Below, one piece after another: positions 12,801 through 22,310 of a stretch of DNA of 64,000 bases (the stretch's first letter is position 1; each line of letters starts with the position of its first letter). Where the stretch lies: positions 62,001 to 126,000 of the forward strand of contig JAOTOM010004297.1 in NCBI GenBank assembly GCA_034440615.1, written 5' to 3'. The notes under the pieces were generated by a model. The model saw nothing but the letters and a program-made list of their open reading frames with translations, ran no database searches and was not told the DNA's origin. The DNA is from Ashinkailepas kermadecensis (lineage: Eukaryota > Arthropoda > Thecostraca > Neolepadidae). The position numbers and the translations under genes were made by a program.

Positions 12801-15800
12801 ATTGTCTATGCCGTTTTTAAAGATGTTCAGTGTGTCGCTACTGACAATGGTTCCTGACAGCTGGTTCCAGTGTTCTACTACCCTGTTGGTGAAGAAAGAC
12901 TGTCTTAACCTTGTCCTGCTGTGATTAACTTTATTTTGAATTCATGACCTCTAATTGCATCATTTCTGTTGAATTCAAACATTTCCCTGAGATATCCCTG
13001 TTCCTGACCATGAACAAATTTAAAAACCTCGATGAGATCTCCTCTCAGCCTTCTATATCTAAGTGAAAACATATTCAATTTCTTCAATCTTTCTTCATAT
13101 GCCAGGTTGCCTATACCATTAACCATTTGTGTTGCCCTCTTTTGTACTCTCTCTAAAAGCCAACAATCTTTCTCGTAACTATGGGACCAAGCTTGGACAC
13201 AGTATTCCAAATGTGGCCTGACATATGCACAGTAAAGCTTCCTGATGACCTCCTCACTTTTGTATGACACATTCCTCTGTATTGCCCCAAGCATTCTTAG
13301 TGCCTTCTTCCTGGCTTCTTTGGTCTGTTCTGATGCCCCCAATTTTGTGTTCAAAATAACACCTAAGTCCTTCTCCTGCTGAGTCACAGATAGTACTTGG
13401 CCACCCATCAAGTATGGAGCCTTCATATGCTGCCTACCTACATGCATGACTTTGCACTTATCAAAATTAAACTTCATTTGCCATTTTTCGGACCACTTCA
13501 CAAGCTCATCTAAGTCTTTCTGCAGCAAAACCTGCTCATTGTGCCCTGTTATTGCCCTAAAGATCTTCAAATCATCCGCAAATTTCAAAACCTTACTGCT
13601 TAGGCCACATTCAATGCTATTCACAAATATAATGAACAATAGTGGCCCCAGTACCGACCCCTGGGGCACTCCACTAAGAACATTTTGCCATGATGACTTT
13701 GTACCATTTAGCATCACTCTCTGCTGTCTATCTGAAAGCCACAACTCTATCCATTTTGGGATGCTACCTGCAATACCATGGACCTGAAGCTGCATCATTA
13801 ACCGTTTATGGGGTACCTTGTCAAAGGCCTTACTAAAGTCAAGATATGCTACATCAACCTGATTTCCCTGATCAAATTGTTCTGTAGCAAAATTCAAAAA
13901 GTCCAAGAGATTTGTGAGACACGATCTCCCTTTTCTAAACCCATGTTGAGTATCTTGAATCAATCTGTTTCCTTCCAGAAAACTAACTATTCTATCCTTG
14001 ATAATTGATTCGAGTACCTTGCAGACCAGGGATGTGAGGCTTACTGGCCTATGTTTTTCAATTTTCCCCTCTTTCTCCTTTCTTGAAAATAGGAACTACA
14101 TTTGTCCTTTTCCAATCTGTTGGAATTTCATTTTGTGAAACTGATCTACAAAATATTATACTAATTGGAATTGCCAGTTCCTTTTCAGCTTCCCGCAATA
14201 CCCTAGCATAAATTCCATCAGGTCCTGCTGCCTTGTTTGGCTTTATTTTTCTGATATAATTGAAAACAGCATCACTATCAACGAAATCAACATCGTGTAT
14301 CTGATCACCTGTCACTGAACTGTGGTTCACGGTTGGAAGATTAGTCACATCCTCCACTGTAAACACTGATTTAAACTGCTTGCTCAGCTCCTCAACCATC
14401 TCACCATCCTCACTCAATATCGTCCCATTTACTTCCAGTGGACCAATTGTGCTTGAAACTTTACTTAGCTTGTAGAAACTAAAGAACTTTTTACTGTCCC
14501 CATGACAGTTCCTAGCCAAATCCAATTATTTTGCTCGCTTTGCTGCTCTGGTTTTCTGCTTCACAGCATCTCTAGCTTTTTGATATGACCTTAGATTTAC
14601 GATATTTGAAGCTTCCTTAAATACTCTAAATGCATCTTTCTTAGCCTTAATTGCTTTCATCACATCTGGTGTAAGCCATGCTGGCTTTCCTACCCTTCTT
14701 TTGCGCCTTTGCTTTTGGGGGACATGTCTAATCTGAATTTCCCTCAAGTAAGATTTGAACTTTTCCCACATTTCACAGGCATTTAAATCAAAGAATTCTT
14801 CTTCCCATTTTATGGCACTTAAGGCCTCTCTCATGCAGTCAAAGTCTGCCCTGTTAAAATTTGGAATCTTTGCCAAATTATCCTTGATTGTCCCTGCTAC
14901 CTGTGCCTTGAATCTCACTATGTTATGGTCACTTCTTCCCAGAGTTTCTCCAACAGTCAAGTCTTGAACTAAATTACTTAAATCTGAGAAGACAAGGTCC
15001 AAGAATGAGCCCTGCCTGGTTGGTTCCGTTACACACTGGTGTAAGAACAAGTCCTCTTCAAGGCATTTCCTAAACAGTTTACATGATGGGGAGCCAACAC
15101 CAACATTTTCATATCCTTTTAGATTAAAGTCACCAAGAATAAGGCATTTCCTCTGAAGGTTTCTACTGATTTCCTCACAAATGACTTTATCGAGCTCCAG
15201 TTGCTGAGAATGTGGCAAGGTTCCTGATCGATACAAAGCTCCTATCCTCAGTTTATTGCTGTTGCCTTTTCCCACAGCAACATCAAGCCAAATGGACTCC
15301 ACAGACACATTTTTTACCCCATCTGCTACTTTTTGAGAACTGTATAAGCTATTCACATACAGCATTACACTACCCCCTTTCACTGCTGGACCCCTATTGC
15401 ATGAAAACATATTATATCCCTGGATCTCATAGTCCTGCAAGTTATCCCCAAAATATCCCTCACTGACCGATGCCTCAGTAATGCAAACAAAGTATGGTTT
15501 CTCCTCAGCAACATAACACTTGAATTCATCAAATTTGGATCGAATGCTCTGAGCATTAAGCATCATGCCAGAGCTGACGTGGCCGTCGAGACGCTCCTGG
15601 CGGTACCAGAGCTGACGTGACTGTCGAGACACTCCTGGCGGTACCAGAGCTGACGTGACTGTCGAGACGCTCCTGGTGGTACCAGAGCCGTTGGCTGATG
15701 TGACTGTCGAGACACTCCTGGCGGTACCAGAGCTGACGTGACTGTCGAGACACTCCTGGCAGTACCAGAGCCGACGGCTGACGTGACTGCCGGGACAATT

Positions 15801-18800
15801 CTGGCGGTACCAGAGCTGACGTGACTGTCGAGACACTCCTGGCGGTACCAGAGCTGACGTGACTGTCGAGACACTCCTGGCGGTACCAGAGCCGACGGCT
15901 GACGTGACTGCCGAGACAATCCTGGCGGTACCAGAGCTGACGTGACTGTCGAGACACTCCTGGCGGTACCAGAGCCGTCGGCTGACGTGACTGTCGAGAC
16001 GCTCCTGGCAGTACCAGAGCCGACGGCTGACGTGACTGCCGGGACAATCCTGGCGGTACCAGAGCTGACGTGACTGTCGAGACACTCCTGGCGGTACCAG
16101 AGCTGACGTGACTGTCGAGACACTCCTGGCGGTACCAGAGCTGACGTGACTGTCGAGACACTCCTGGCGGTACCAGAGCCGTCGGCTGACGTGACTGTCG
16201 AGACACTCCTGGCGGTACCAGAGCTGACGTGACTGTCGAGACACTCCTGGCGGTACCAGAGCCGTCGGCTGACGTGACTGTCGAGGCACTCCTGGCGGTA
16301 CCAGCGCCGTCGGCTTATGCGACTATAGAGACATCTTGAGTTATGGGGAGCGATAAGTGATAATCTTGAGCCATATCGAACTATGGGTGGTCTTATCTGG
16401 ACGGGTATCGAATGATAAGTGGTCTTACCTGGAGTGGTATCGAACTATAGTTGGTTATATCTTGAGTTATAGCGAGCGGTGGTGGTCTTATCTTGAGTCG
16501 TAGCGAACAATGGTAGTCTGACCTTGAGTCGTAGCGAGCGGTGGTGGTCTTATCTTGAGTCGTAGCGAACAATGGTCGTCTGACCTTGAGTCGTAGCGAG
16601 GGATGCTGGTCGGATCGAACGATGGTAGTCTTGTCTTGAGTTGTGGAGAGCGATAGATGGTCTTATCTTGAGTCGTAGCGTACGACAGATGGGTTTATCT
16701 TGAGTCATAAATGGTGTTTATGAGATGTTTAATCCCCATTCTTCGCTCTCGCGTGGCTTGTTTTCCTTCTAAACACTGCCGTCTAAAATGCCAGCGATGA
16801 ACTCGCACATGCTGGCATCTCGACCTCTACTGCTGGTGGCTGTCCTCCCCTTCCGTCTTTTCCGAATCGCAACTTACTGTCCATGCTGTATTTCCCATAG
16901 CAATTAAAACGGTTGCCACTCGCTCTGGAGGTTGGGTCTCGTGGGAAATTTGGGCGCGGTTTTATTCGGTGCTTCGCACGCTCCGTGCCTATCGATGATG
17001 TTACTGTGTGTGAGCAGTAGAGCCGATCGCATATTGATGCTAATAAAGCTACACAGTAGCTCAGCACACCAATACCAAGCCTGAAGTGCACCTCTTGTAG
17101 CTCTGGTGAAGGGAGGAAAAGCGGTGCATATGTGGCGCATATGTGGCAGGCTGCCGTGTCGCCACCAAAGGATGACGTCAGTCACGAGTGGAGATTCTGA
17201 TAGTTCGGCTCAGAACCGCCACACACCAATACAGTGGAGAGTATTGATGAAGCTACAGTGTCCCCATCGGTGCTCTCAGATAGGTGACTGAACTGGCCCT
17301 CGGAGTGTGGCGGCCACACTGTGACGATCAGTTCAGGCAGAGTGTGACGGCCACACTGTGACGATCAGTTCCGGCAGTGTGGCCGCCACACTGTGACGAC
17401 CAGTTCCGGCTGTGTGGCGGCCACATTCTGATCACATTCCGCACCATCCGACGCAGTTCTATAGCTTTGACATGCAGTGTTCCGGTAATCGAGGCAGCGT
17501 TTAATAACGGCACCGCCTATCGTCTGTCTGCGTGTGATAACCGACGATGAAGCAACCGAAGCCAAACGTTTAATTAATGTCGGACAGCTGTTCAAGCTCA
17601 GCTGACGCTCTTAAGGTCGTTACCATGACGACGAGTACCGCGTGATCCTGGGATTGGGCACCGGAAGCTCGATGCGTGGTGTCTGGCACAGACGGTGTCG
17701 GTTAAGACGGTGCTAGCGGTGTGTGGAGTAGGACAAGTTAAGACCGGGAGGTGGCCGATTGGCACATGGTTCAGCCGTAAGTAGCACGACGGTTGAATGA
17801 CGACGTAGCTCAGCACAATCCTATCAGCGTTTCATTGGTCCGCGATTGTACCGAAAATGGTGACGTCATTTGTTCAGACTCACACTGTCGATGATGCTGA
17901 GAGAAACTGCACATGAATTGCTGGCGACTCCTGGAGTGAAATCGTGACGACGAACAGGTTGGAAACGTCGGGATCTACCGGAGCCGTAGCCGCATTAATT
18001 ATGGCGGAGATTGTTTCCTTAGACAACAATACATGCTGAAGGCATGCAGACGGCTTCTTCCATACCCCCACCCCGGGACCAGCCACCAGGACCGCTGGCC
18101 GGGTGGCATGTTCTGGTATTCGTCTCGCACCCGCTGGTGTGTAGCGTTCTCGGCGCCCCGTCTCCGTGAGCTCGGTGGTCTGCGTGCACGTCGGCCTGGC
18201 TTTCCTGGTCTGCAACAGCTCAGACACTGAGCACCATGGCGCTGAAACTGGCAACAGGCGCCCCCCCCCTCCCGGTTATCCGACGTCAGCTCTCTGCAAT
18301 GCGCTCCCCGCTGAACTGATGCTACTCACCCAACGACACTTCCCCCACCCGGTTAAGTGCGAGTTGATACATGCGGATGTTGGCCGAGTGCTCTGCTTTT
18401 GACGCAGGGACGCAGGGACTGCTTTTCACGCATATGCTGGTAAAATGTGGAGGGGCCAGCCAAATTGTGTTGAACAGGGTTAACGGTCAAGGTCGCGACG
18501 AGTGGCAACACAAACCTCTGTCCCCGCTGTTCCTACAGTGATATGGTGGCTGATCGTTTCGTGTTAGATTGTGTGCGTGTGGCATGACTGCATGCGTTCT
18601 CGTCAATTTCTGCCCACCCCCGGGTTTGGTAGCCACGGCTGGCTGTGGAGCGCCCTGCGATGCGACCACAGAACACCAACACTGTGTCGGTGCTCGTGCA
18701 GGACCGCCCGGCCGCCGGCCACGCCCACAGACGACGGCTCGACGCCGGAGTTCTTCACCGAGTCGGTGCACGTGGTGTGGCCCGACGGGCAGGGTTCGCT

Positions 18801-21800
18801 GCAGACACGCCAGGTGGACGCGGTGCAGGTGACGCGCTTCTGTCGGCACAACACGTGCCAGCCCGCCGCGCTGCCGGACAACACCGTCACAGGTCAGCGG
18901 GGTCACAGGTCAGCAGGGTCACAGGTCAGCGGAGAGGCCAGCAGAGAGGTCAGCAGAGAGGTCAGCGGAGAGGTCAGCAGGGTCACAGGTCAGCGGAGAG
19001 GCCAGCAGAGAGGTCAGCAGAGAGGTCAGCGGAGAGGTCAGCAGGGTCACAGGTCAGCAGATAGGGTCGCAGGTCAATAGAGAGGTCACAGGTCAGCATA
19101 GAGGCCAGTAGGATCACAGGTCAGCAGAGAGGTCAGCAGGGGCCATGGGTCGGGGGTAGGGATCGGCGAGGGGTTCAGCTTAGTGGAGAGGGTCGCAGGT
19201 CATGGGAGAGGTCATCTGGGATTCAGGTCAGTGAGAGGTCAGCTGAGGGTTCGGGTCGGTGAGAGGTCAACACAGGTGGTTCAGATCAGTGGACATTTCA
19301 GGAGAGGTCACAGGCCAGGGGACAGGTTAGACGAGGGCTCGGGATAGTGGAAAGGTCAGTAGGGGTCGCAGGCCAGTGAAGAGGTCAGCTGGGGGCTCAG
19401 GTCAGTGGTGTGGTCAGCAGGGGTCACAAACCAGTGGAGAGGTCAGCTCAGGGCTAACCTCAGGGAAAAGGTCAGCTGGGGGCCAGGCAGTGTCAAAATA
19501 ATGGTTTTTCGTTAGGTGTGAGATGTCGAAACGAGTGCAGTAGGAGGTCGAAATTCGCATTGGTCACGATATCATTTAGCGTAACTGATAAGTTCTTCAA
19601 ACACAATTCTGGTCCTACAGCGTACTCATACATGCATCTTTTTCCTTTGTTTTGGATCCCTAATTTAGGGGCGACTATTTTGGAGCTAACGATACGAAAT
19701 ACCTATTCCTATGAACTGACATTGTTCAGCAGACCACATCATAGGCAATCCATAGGATAGGACGACCGGGGAGGCATCCGTGAATGTTTTCCGTGTCGTC
19801 GGTAATGCTCTTACCTGGGATTGTGCTAATATTTATTCGCGCATCACAATCCACATGATACTTAGCAACAAGATACTGTTAGAAATTATATATGAAGACT
19901 TCAAACGGCTCATGAAGCATGATGTTGATACTCAGTTGGGAGGGATGTCAATTTAGTGTTCAGAGAGTGGTATCTGGAGTCCGCCCTAATTCACGAATAA
20001 TTTATCACTGGGGCCAGGCTAGTGGAGAGGTCAACAGGTGTCACGAGTCATGGGAGAGACCAGCTGAGAGTCGCAGGGCGGTGTATGGATTATGTGAGGA
20101 GTCCCGAACACGTGGAGAAGTCAGCTGGACAATCAGAGGTCAATGGAGAAATCAGGCTAGTAAATAATCAGGAAAGTCTCAGGTGAGTGGTGACAAGGGG
20201 AGGAAAGTCTCAATGCTCATTCTTGCATGCTCAATCAAACTATGTGGTAGGCTGTGTCCCTGGATGTGGGGGCAATTTTGCTGCCTTATGTGGGCACGAT
20301 GATGGTGGAATGTGACAAGGCGAACTAATGTGTCATTAGATACCGCGTAAGAAGACTCTGATCGAGCCCGGAACTACGCCGCGGTCATTCCGTCGACAGC
20401 TCTTCAGTTCAAGCCAAGCATGGCAAACAAATGGCAGACTATCAGGATCGGAAGTCTCGATGCAAAGCATCGCGAGTTTGGGCAAGTCGGTCATTCTATT
20501 TCTGGTTTTGGGGCGTCTCTCCAACCTCTCGAACGACTCGAACCGCCCACGGAGTGAGTTTGCCGGCTGGAGTGGCCGGAGCCGGCGCCGACGCAGAGGG
20601 ATGTGGAGGCGGCGGCGGCACGTGCGCCGTGCACCGCCCGATCTCCGAGGCACGACTCGTCCGTGCGCCCGCTTCGACTCATGGCGCCGGTTTACGACGA
20701 CCGGCCGCCGGACGTCGCTGCCGGTGTGTCTCCAATTCTGGCCGGCGGCGATATTTCTGGACAGTTTTACGAGGCGGCGACGTCCGGCCGGCCAGACGGC
20801 GCGTCCGGCGGGGCTCGGGACGGCCGCTCCGTCGCGTCCGGTGGGGCGTCTGAGTCGCAGCCGGCCGCCAAAACTAAGCTGTTCGGCGCCTGAGAAATTG
20901 ATGCACGTGCGACGCAAGTCCATGCCCCAGTTTGTCCGATCGCCCAGGTGCGCCTGGGCGACCGGACTAACCTAACCTTGGTGGTGTGAAACGGATGTGC
21001 ACTTCGATTTTCCAGCCGGTGGAAATAAGTCTAAGGAATGACGAGTCTATGTGAGCAGAATGCAAATTCGGCGTGGGCGGTCTCGTTCAGAATTGTTTGC
21101 ACGCCCGACCGACGGGCTAGTGGAACTATGAACTTGAAATTGCTGCAGTTGTCGGGGGTGGGGGCACCGGCGGAGTGCCACTCGTCTGTCGTGCATTGAT
21201 GTCTATGTTTGAGAAACATATTCATGTCCATGTCTATGTTTGATGATCGAGAGTGATTCCGGTCGCTGACGTGCCTTCGAAGGCAAGCAGGCTCTGCCTG
21301 CGCTTAGTCGAGTCGGACGCCCTGTCCACGTTCAAATTCGCATGCGGCTGGTCGGAGCCTCTTGCATTGCCAAATGTGGACCAGGAGTGCCGTAGTAGTG
21401 TTTTGGTAGCAGATGCCCGGCCAGATTTGGCCATCCCCTCCCCCCCCCCCCAAGGCCGGCGCGAAACTCCAGTGTGTGTTCGTGTCCACCATGCCGCCGT
21501 GATTTGCCCGTGTTGGGACCAACCTGGCAGACTGCTCCGGCACCGTCCCCGCTCCGTGTGCCCTGACCTGGACGTGCGTGGCGCGTGACTCGGGCTGACC
21601 TCCGGCCGCAGCCGAGGTGCTGGACGTCGGCGGCGACCTCGACCTCGACCTGGCGACGGTGACCTCGACGTACGTGGCCGAGGGCGATGTGGCGGCGCCG
21701 CGCCACCGGTACCAGTGCTCGCTGCAGACCCGACTGCGTAAGGTGCAGCTGTACGGGCCGCACTGGCGCGAGACACTGCCGCCGGCCGCGCCGCCCGTGT

Positions 21801-21802
21801 GA
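718..21802 (+). CDS. Gene 1: unidentified multi-exon gene, 3' portion (5 exons)
   Basis: Five GC-rich exons on the + strand join in one frame. Exon 718-833 leaves phase 1; 7131-7253 enters and leaves in phase 1; 7566-7746 enters phase 1 and leaves phase 2; 18702-18892 enters phase 2 and leaves phase 1; 21612-21802 enters phase 1 and ends in TGA. All are bounded by AG and GT. Phase agreement at four successive junctions, plus G/C third positions, supports one transcript. I do not recognise the family. There is no evident transmembrane segment, and one N-H-T sequon lies in the first exon. The 5' end, including the start codon, lies before the window or in unseen exons. The introns are about 6.3, 0.3, 11 and 2.7 kb and hold arrays and a LINE. 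The alternative is unrelated exons that agree in phase by chance, which I think unlikely for the last three. Confidence 0.6.
795..945. repeat. 44-bp tandem repeat of an exon end plus donor
   Basis: Units start at 795, 839, 883 and 927 (tggtctacaaactgtggcag... ctcagacaggtcag). The first unit is the 3' end of gene 1 exon 1 with its donor; the later three are intronic copies, each with an AG/GTCAGT donor. 44 is not a multiple of three, so using a later donor would shift the frame. Confidence 0.9.
970..2040. other. Intron 1 of gene 1, unique part
   Basis: AT-rich; a loose repeat of tggt(c/t)..gg(g/a)a(c/t)a..tta.t occurs at 1060-1350. No gene seen. Confidence 0.4.
2042..2750. repeat. 27-bp minisatellite
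   Basis: About 25 copies of tcagccgacactgacctctc+tgtcatg, with a recurring variant (tgttagacaac) about every six units, suggesting a higher-order period. The unit is nine codons, so frames stay open on both strands (MSADTDLSV on +). In intron 1 of gene 1. Confidence 0.95.
3100..3405 (+). mobile_element. tRNA-derived SINE, family 1, diverged copy
   Basis: Shares a tRNA-like head and a common body with 33065-33375. The A-box region starts at 3106 (tagctcgttttattgg), with gcgccggcctg after it and the B box aggtcgagtcg at 3163-3173. The shared body includes ttctgccgttgaac (about 3304) and the 3' block gaccctggt..cataaag (about 3380). It is too diverged to be an active pol III template. Confidence 0.7.
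3890..4170. repeat. 42-bp minisatellite
   Basis: Six to seven copies of gtcggcagtggtcttgcgac + aggtggtagtggttcctgga + cc. Length multiple of three, so frames remain open by default. Confidence 0.93.
4290..5140. repeat. Degenerate ~32-bp repeat
   Basis: Around 27 diverged copies of cttgtttgactgtgggagat-gacactgtctt. Units vary from about 28 to 36 bp, so this is an older array than its neighbours. Confidence 0.9.
5150..7130. other. Intron 1 of gene 1, distal part
   Basis: Unique sequence around the 20-bp array (6130-6500), with a C-run at 5821-5835 and GC-rich flanks. The long minus-strand frame through it is kept open by the array. No exon supported before 7131. Confidence 0.4.
6130..6500. 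repeat. 20-bp minisatellite
   Basis: About 18 copies of ctggaggcgaagcgccgctc. As 20 is not a multiple of three, one unit string is read in all three frames; the open frames (LLEAKRRSW type) are artefacts. Confidence 0.95.
7131..7253 (+). CDS. Gene 1, exon 2 (alternative donor at 7190)
   Basis: The acceptor is ttttttggacag ending at 7130. The frame enters in phase 1 and reads QQLTYVYEDLYGTGTLVPS. Two donors are possible: cctcag/gtcagc after 7190, or cag/gtgagg after 7253. Both leave phase 1 and differ by 63 nt, so both keep the frame into the next exon. The longer form adds a Ser/Trp/Gly-rich stretch ending NQQSP. The second half is related to the 69-bp cassette array that follows. This is the weakest exon of the gene: short, of unknown family, and the cccctcag at 7183-7190 resembles the acceptor in the neighbouring cassettes, so its role is ambiguous. 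Confidence 0.42.
7288..7590 (+). repeat. 69-bp array of acceptor + mini-exon + donor cassettes
   Basis: Exon-like starts at 7290, 7359, 7428 and 7497, with the genuine exon 3 start at 7566: five acceptors exactly 69 bp apart. Each intronic cassette is ctgatcccctcag, then 33 nt (gtcgggcgcc...cagtcgccag), then a gtgagg donor. The 33-nt segment enters and leaves in phase 1, so each cassette could in principle be spliced in frame; direct read-through meets TGA. Confidence 0.9.
7566..7746 (+). CDS. Gene 1, exon 3
   Basis: The acceptor is gatcccctcag ending at 7565 and the donor c/gtgagt starts at 7747. It enters in phase 1 and leaves in phase 2. The frame begins RAPGPGQQSPGDARPRRWV, then PAPEEEPVP and a hydrophobic/acidic segment LVFEEIASVTQ followed by GIVFSYQHPGSDVHPP. 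The first 33 nt repeat the content of four upstream 69-bp cassettes, so the array is made of copies of this exon's acceptor and 5' end. After 7599 the exon diverges from the cassettes (ggtgacgcc instead of ggtgaggaa) and stays open. The donor is near consensus. No domain recognised. Confidence 0.65.
8040..8225. repeat. Three diverged ~60-bp repeats
   Basis: Copies of gacagcacctacctgtcagg-aaggccggagagcaacacatg. Intronic in gene 1. Confidence 0.8.
8230..10620. other. Intron 3 of gene 1, proximal part
   Basis: AT-rich. Short repeats of ggaacatggacatggatgaa-tat at 10225-10290; G-runs at 9890, with gatccgggggggggctcact resembling the end of a small DNA transposon. No gene seen. Confidence 0.4.
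10625..10870. repeat. 50-bp minisatellite
   Basis: Five copies of tccaccaccagccgttctga-gccgacgacttgtcatcgac-ggaaggccgc. Confidence 0.93.
10915..11735. repeat. 42-bp minisatellite
   Basis: About 19 copies of gtcactgatggtctccagag-tcacgtcggccttctggccc-gc. On the minus strand it reads a 14-residue unit TLETISDAGQKADV without stops for 193 codons; this follows from the unit length, and a broken unit near 11140 ends the frame. Not called as a gene. Confidence 0.93.
11740..12110. other. GC-rich segment without a recognisable gene
   Basis: High CpG, with an alternating (CG) run at about 11850 and three short repeats of gcgccagccggcggcgaaaaa near 11930-11980. Open frames exist in several registers, as expected at this base composition. 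Confidence 0.5.
12110..12183. repeat. Stub of the 38-bp minisatellite on the 3' side of LINE copy 1
   Basis: About two units (gtgactgtcgagacactcct-ggcggtgcca), ending at the LINE junction. They carry ggtgcca, while most units on the other side carry ggtacca. Confidence 0.85.
12184..15568 (-). mobile_element. CR1-like non-LTR retrotransposon (LINE), 5'-truncated, copy 1
   Basis: The minus strand carries an endonuclease and reverse transcriptase module followed by a 3' UTR with two tandem related blocks of about 175 bp (12440-12760) and a terminal octamer-like run (TTTATGAC/CTTTATGA), typical of CR1-type tails. The element starts just at the beginning of the endonuclease. Both flanks are the same 38-bp minisatellite, and the pentamer tgcca borders the insertion on each side, a likely target-site duplication. 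It lies in intron 3 of gene 1, antisense. Inactivating changes are one stop and at least two frameshifts. Confidence 0.88.
12905..15567 (-). pseudogene. LINE copy 1 ORF2 remnant: AP endonuclease + reverse transcriptase
   Basis: Read on the minus strand: the endonuclease starts MMLNAQSIRSKFDEF, with CLILGDFNLKG and the LGRSDHNIV catalytic motif. A TAA stop sits at 14528-14526 after RAAKRAK. The frame then continues NCHGDSKKFFSFYKL to NKAAGPDGIYARVL and DWKRTNVVPIFKKGERG, where one extra base near 14068 shifts the frame. RT resumes with HGFRKGRSCLTNLL, DVAYLDFSKAFDKVPH, SGVPQGSVLGPLLFI, FADDLK (catalytic F-A-D-D box) and HLEYCVQAW. A further frameshift near 12945 separates the last residues. 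The order EN-RT, the GVPQGSVLGPLLF block and the octamer tail point to the CR1/Rex1 part of the Jockey superfamily. It is not functional as it stands. Confidence 0.88.
15566..16310. repeat. 38/45-bp minisatellite interrupted by LINE copy 1
   Basis: About 18 units of ccagagctgacgtgactgtc-gagacactcctggcggta; a 45-bp variant adds ccg(a/t)cgg before ctgacgtg. The open frame fused to the LINE endonuclease on the minus strand is accidental. Confidence 0.93.
16330..16710. repeat. Degenerate ~36-bp repeat
   Basis: Roughly ten copies of ttatcttgagtcgtagcgaa-caatggtagtctgacc with many substitutions. Confidence 0.85.
16711..18690. other. Intron 3 of gene 1, distal part; no gene seen
   Basis: Mostly unique sequence. 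A repeat of tgtggcggccacactgtgac with about 36-bp spacing occupies 17295-17420 and includes inverted halves (ggccacactgtg / cacagtgtggcc). A C-run is at 18262. No convincing exon found. Confidence 0.5.
18702..18892 (+). CDS. Gene 1, exon 4
   Basis: The acceptor gtgctcgtgcag ends at 18701 and the donor cacag/gtcagc starts at 18893. It enters phase 2 (compatible with exon 3) and leaves phase 1. The frame reads a Pro/Thr-rich lead, then TPEFFTESVHVVWPDGQGSL, QTRQVDAVQVTRFCRHNTCQ and PAALPDNTVT. Two cysteines sit five residues apart (CRHNTC). The alternating hydrophobic pattern suggests a beta-rich extracellular fold, but this is inference. A degenerate array of the donor sequence starts immediately after the junction and runs about 600 bp. 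An alternative acceptor at 18730 would be in phase 1 and would not join exon 3. Confidence 0.7.
18890..19480 (+). repeat. Degenerate array of the exon 4 donor sequence
   Basis: Begins at the exon 4 donor itself: cacag/gtcagcggg is followed by many AGGTCAGC / GAGAGGTCAGC words at 11-26 bp spacing, with GGTCACAGGTCAGC recurring. Degeneracy rises with distance from the exon. It creates dozens of AG/GTCAGC donor-like sites in the first 600 bp of the intron. Confidence 0.85.
20540..20893 (+). other. CpG-rich segment with an open frame of uncertain status
   Basis: Within intron 4 of gene 1, an abrupt GC-rich island. The frame ending in TGA at 20893 includes MAPVYDDRPPDVAAGV, SPILAGGDISGQFYEAATSG and AAKTKLFGA, with a plausible residue mix. 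Frames on the other strand and a second + frame are equally long, which argues that composition alone keeps them open. It could be an alternative terminal exon, an internal promoter island or nothing. Confidence 0.25.
21612..21802 (+). CDS. Gene 1, terminal coding exon
   Basis: The acceptor ccggccgcag ends at 21611. It enters phase 1, matching exon 4, and reads AEVLDVGGDLDLDLATVTST, then YVAEGDVAAPRHRYQCSLQT, RLRKVQLYGPHW and a Pro/Ala-rich end before TGA at 21800-21802. The fusion to exon 4 gives ...NTVT-AEVL. It has an Asp/Leu-rich start and a single Cys. The 3' UTR is not defined: GC-rich DNA to about 22180 and then minisatellites follow. The first AATAAA on this strand I noticed is near 23853, too far to assign with confidence. 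Family unknown. Confidence 0.7.
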
Positions 21803-22180
21803 CCCGGCGGCGACCTCGGCCGTGTCACCGCCGCCGTGACCCCGACGTGACCCCGACGTGACCCAGGCGTGACCCGGCCGACCCCGCCGCGGGCCCGACG
21901 CCACCCGGCCGGCCAGCCTGCGCAGGCGCGGTCGGCGGAATCATGCGACGAGCGGTGACGCGGGGCTGTGTGGGCACACGCGCTACGGGAGCCGGCGACG
22001 GCGCGCCACCGACGACCGACGACCGGCGGCGCGCGTCGGTCCGGCGGGGCCGAGCTGACGCCGCGTGACGGCTCCGAGGCGACCGGCGCCGCCGCCGCGC
22101 CTGGAGCACGTCCCGCGTGGCCGCGGCCGACACCGACCGGGCGGTGTGTCTGCTCTCTCTCTCTCCCTCTGACGTCCGGT
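21803..22180. other. GC-rich DNA following gene 1 stop (possible 3' UTR)
   Basis: CpG-dense with three tandem cccgacgtga words at 21838-21860. No gene seen. Confidence 0.4.
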
Positions 22181-22310
22181 CCTGTCCACTCCTGTCTGAC
22201 GTCCTGTCCACTCCTGTCTGACGGCATGCCCACTCCTGTCTGACGTCCTGTCCACTCCTGTCTGACGGCATGCCCACTCCTGTCTGATGTACACTCCTGT
22301 CTGACGTCCT
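22180..22310. repeat. 22-24-bp repeat
   Basis: Six copies alternating ctcctgtctgacgtcctgtc-ca and ctcctgtctgacggcatgcc-ca. Confidence 0.9.

Noticed and set aside
14526..16289. 587-codon frame suggesting a repeat domain fused to an endonuclease
   Set aside because: The N-terminal half is the 38-bp minisatellite and the LINE begins near 15568; the fusion is an accident of insertion.
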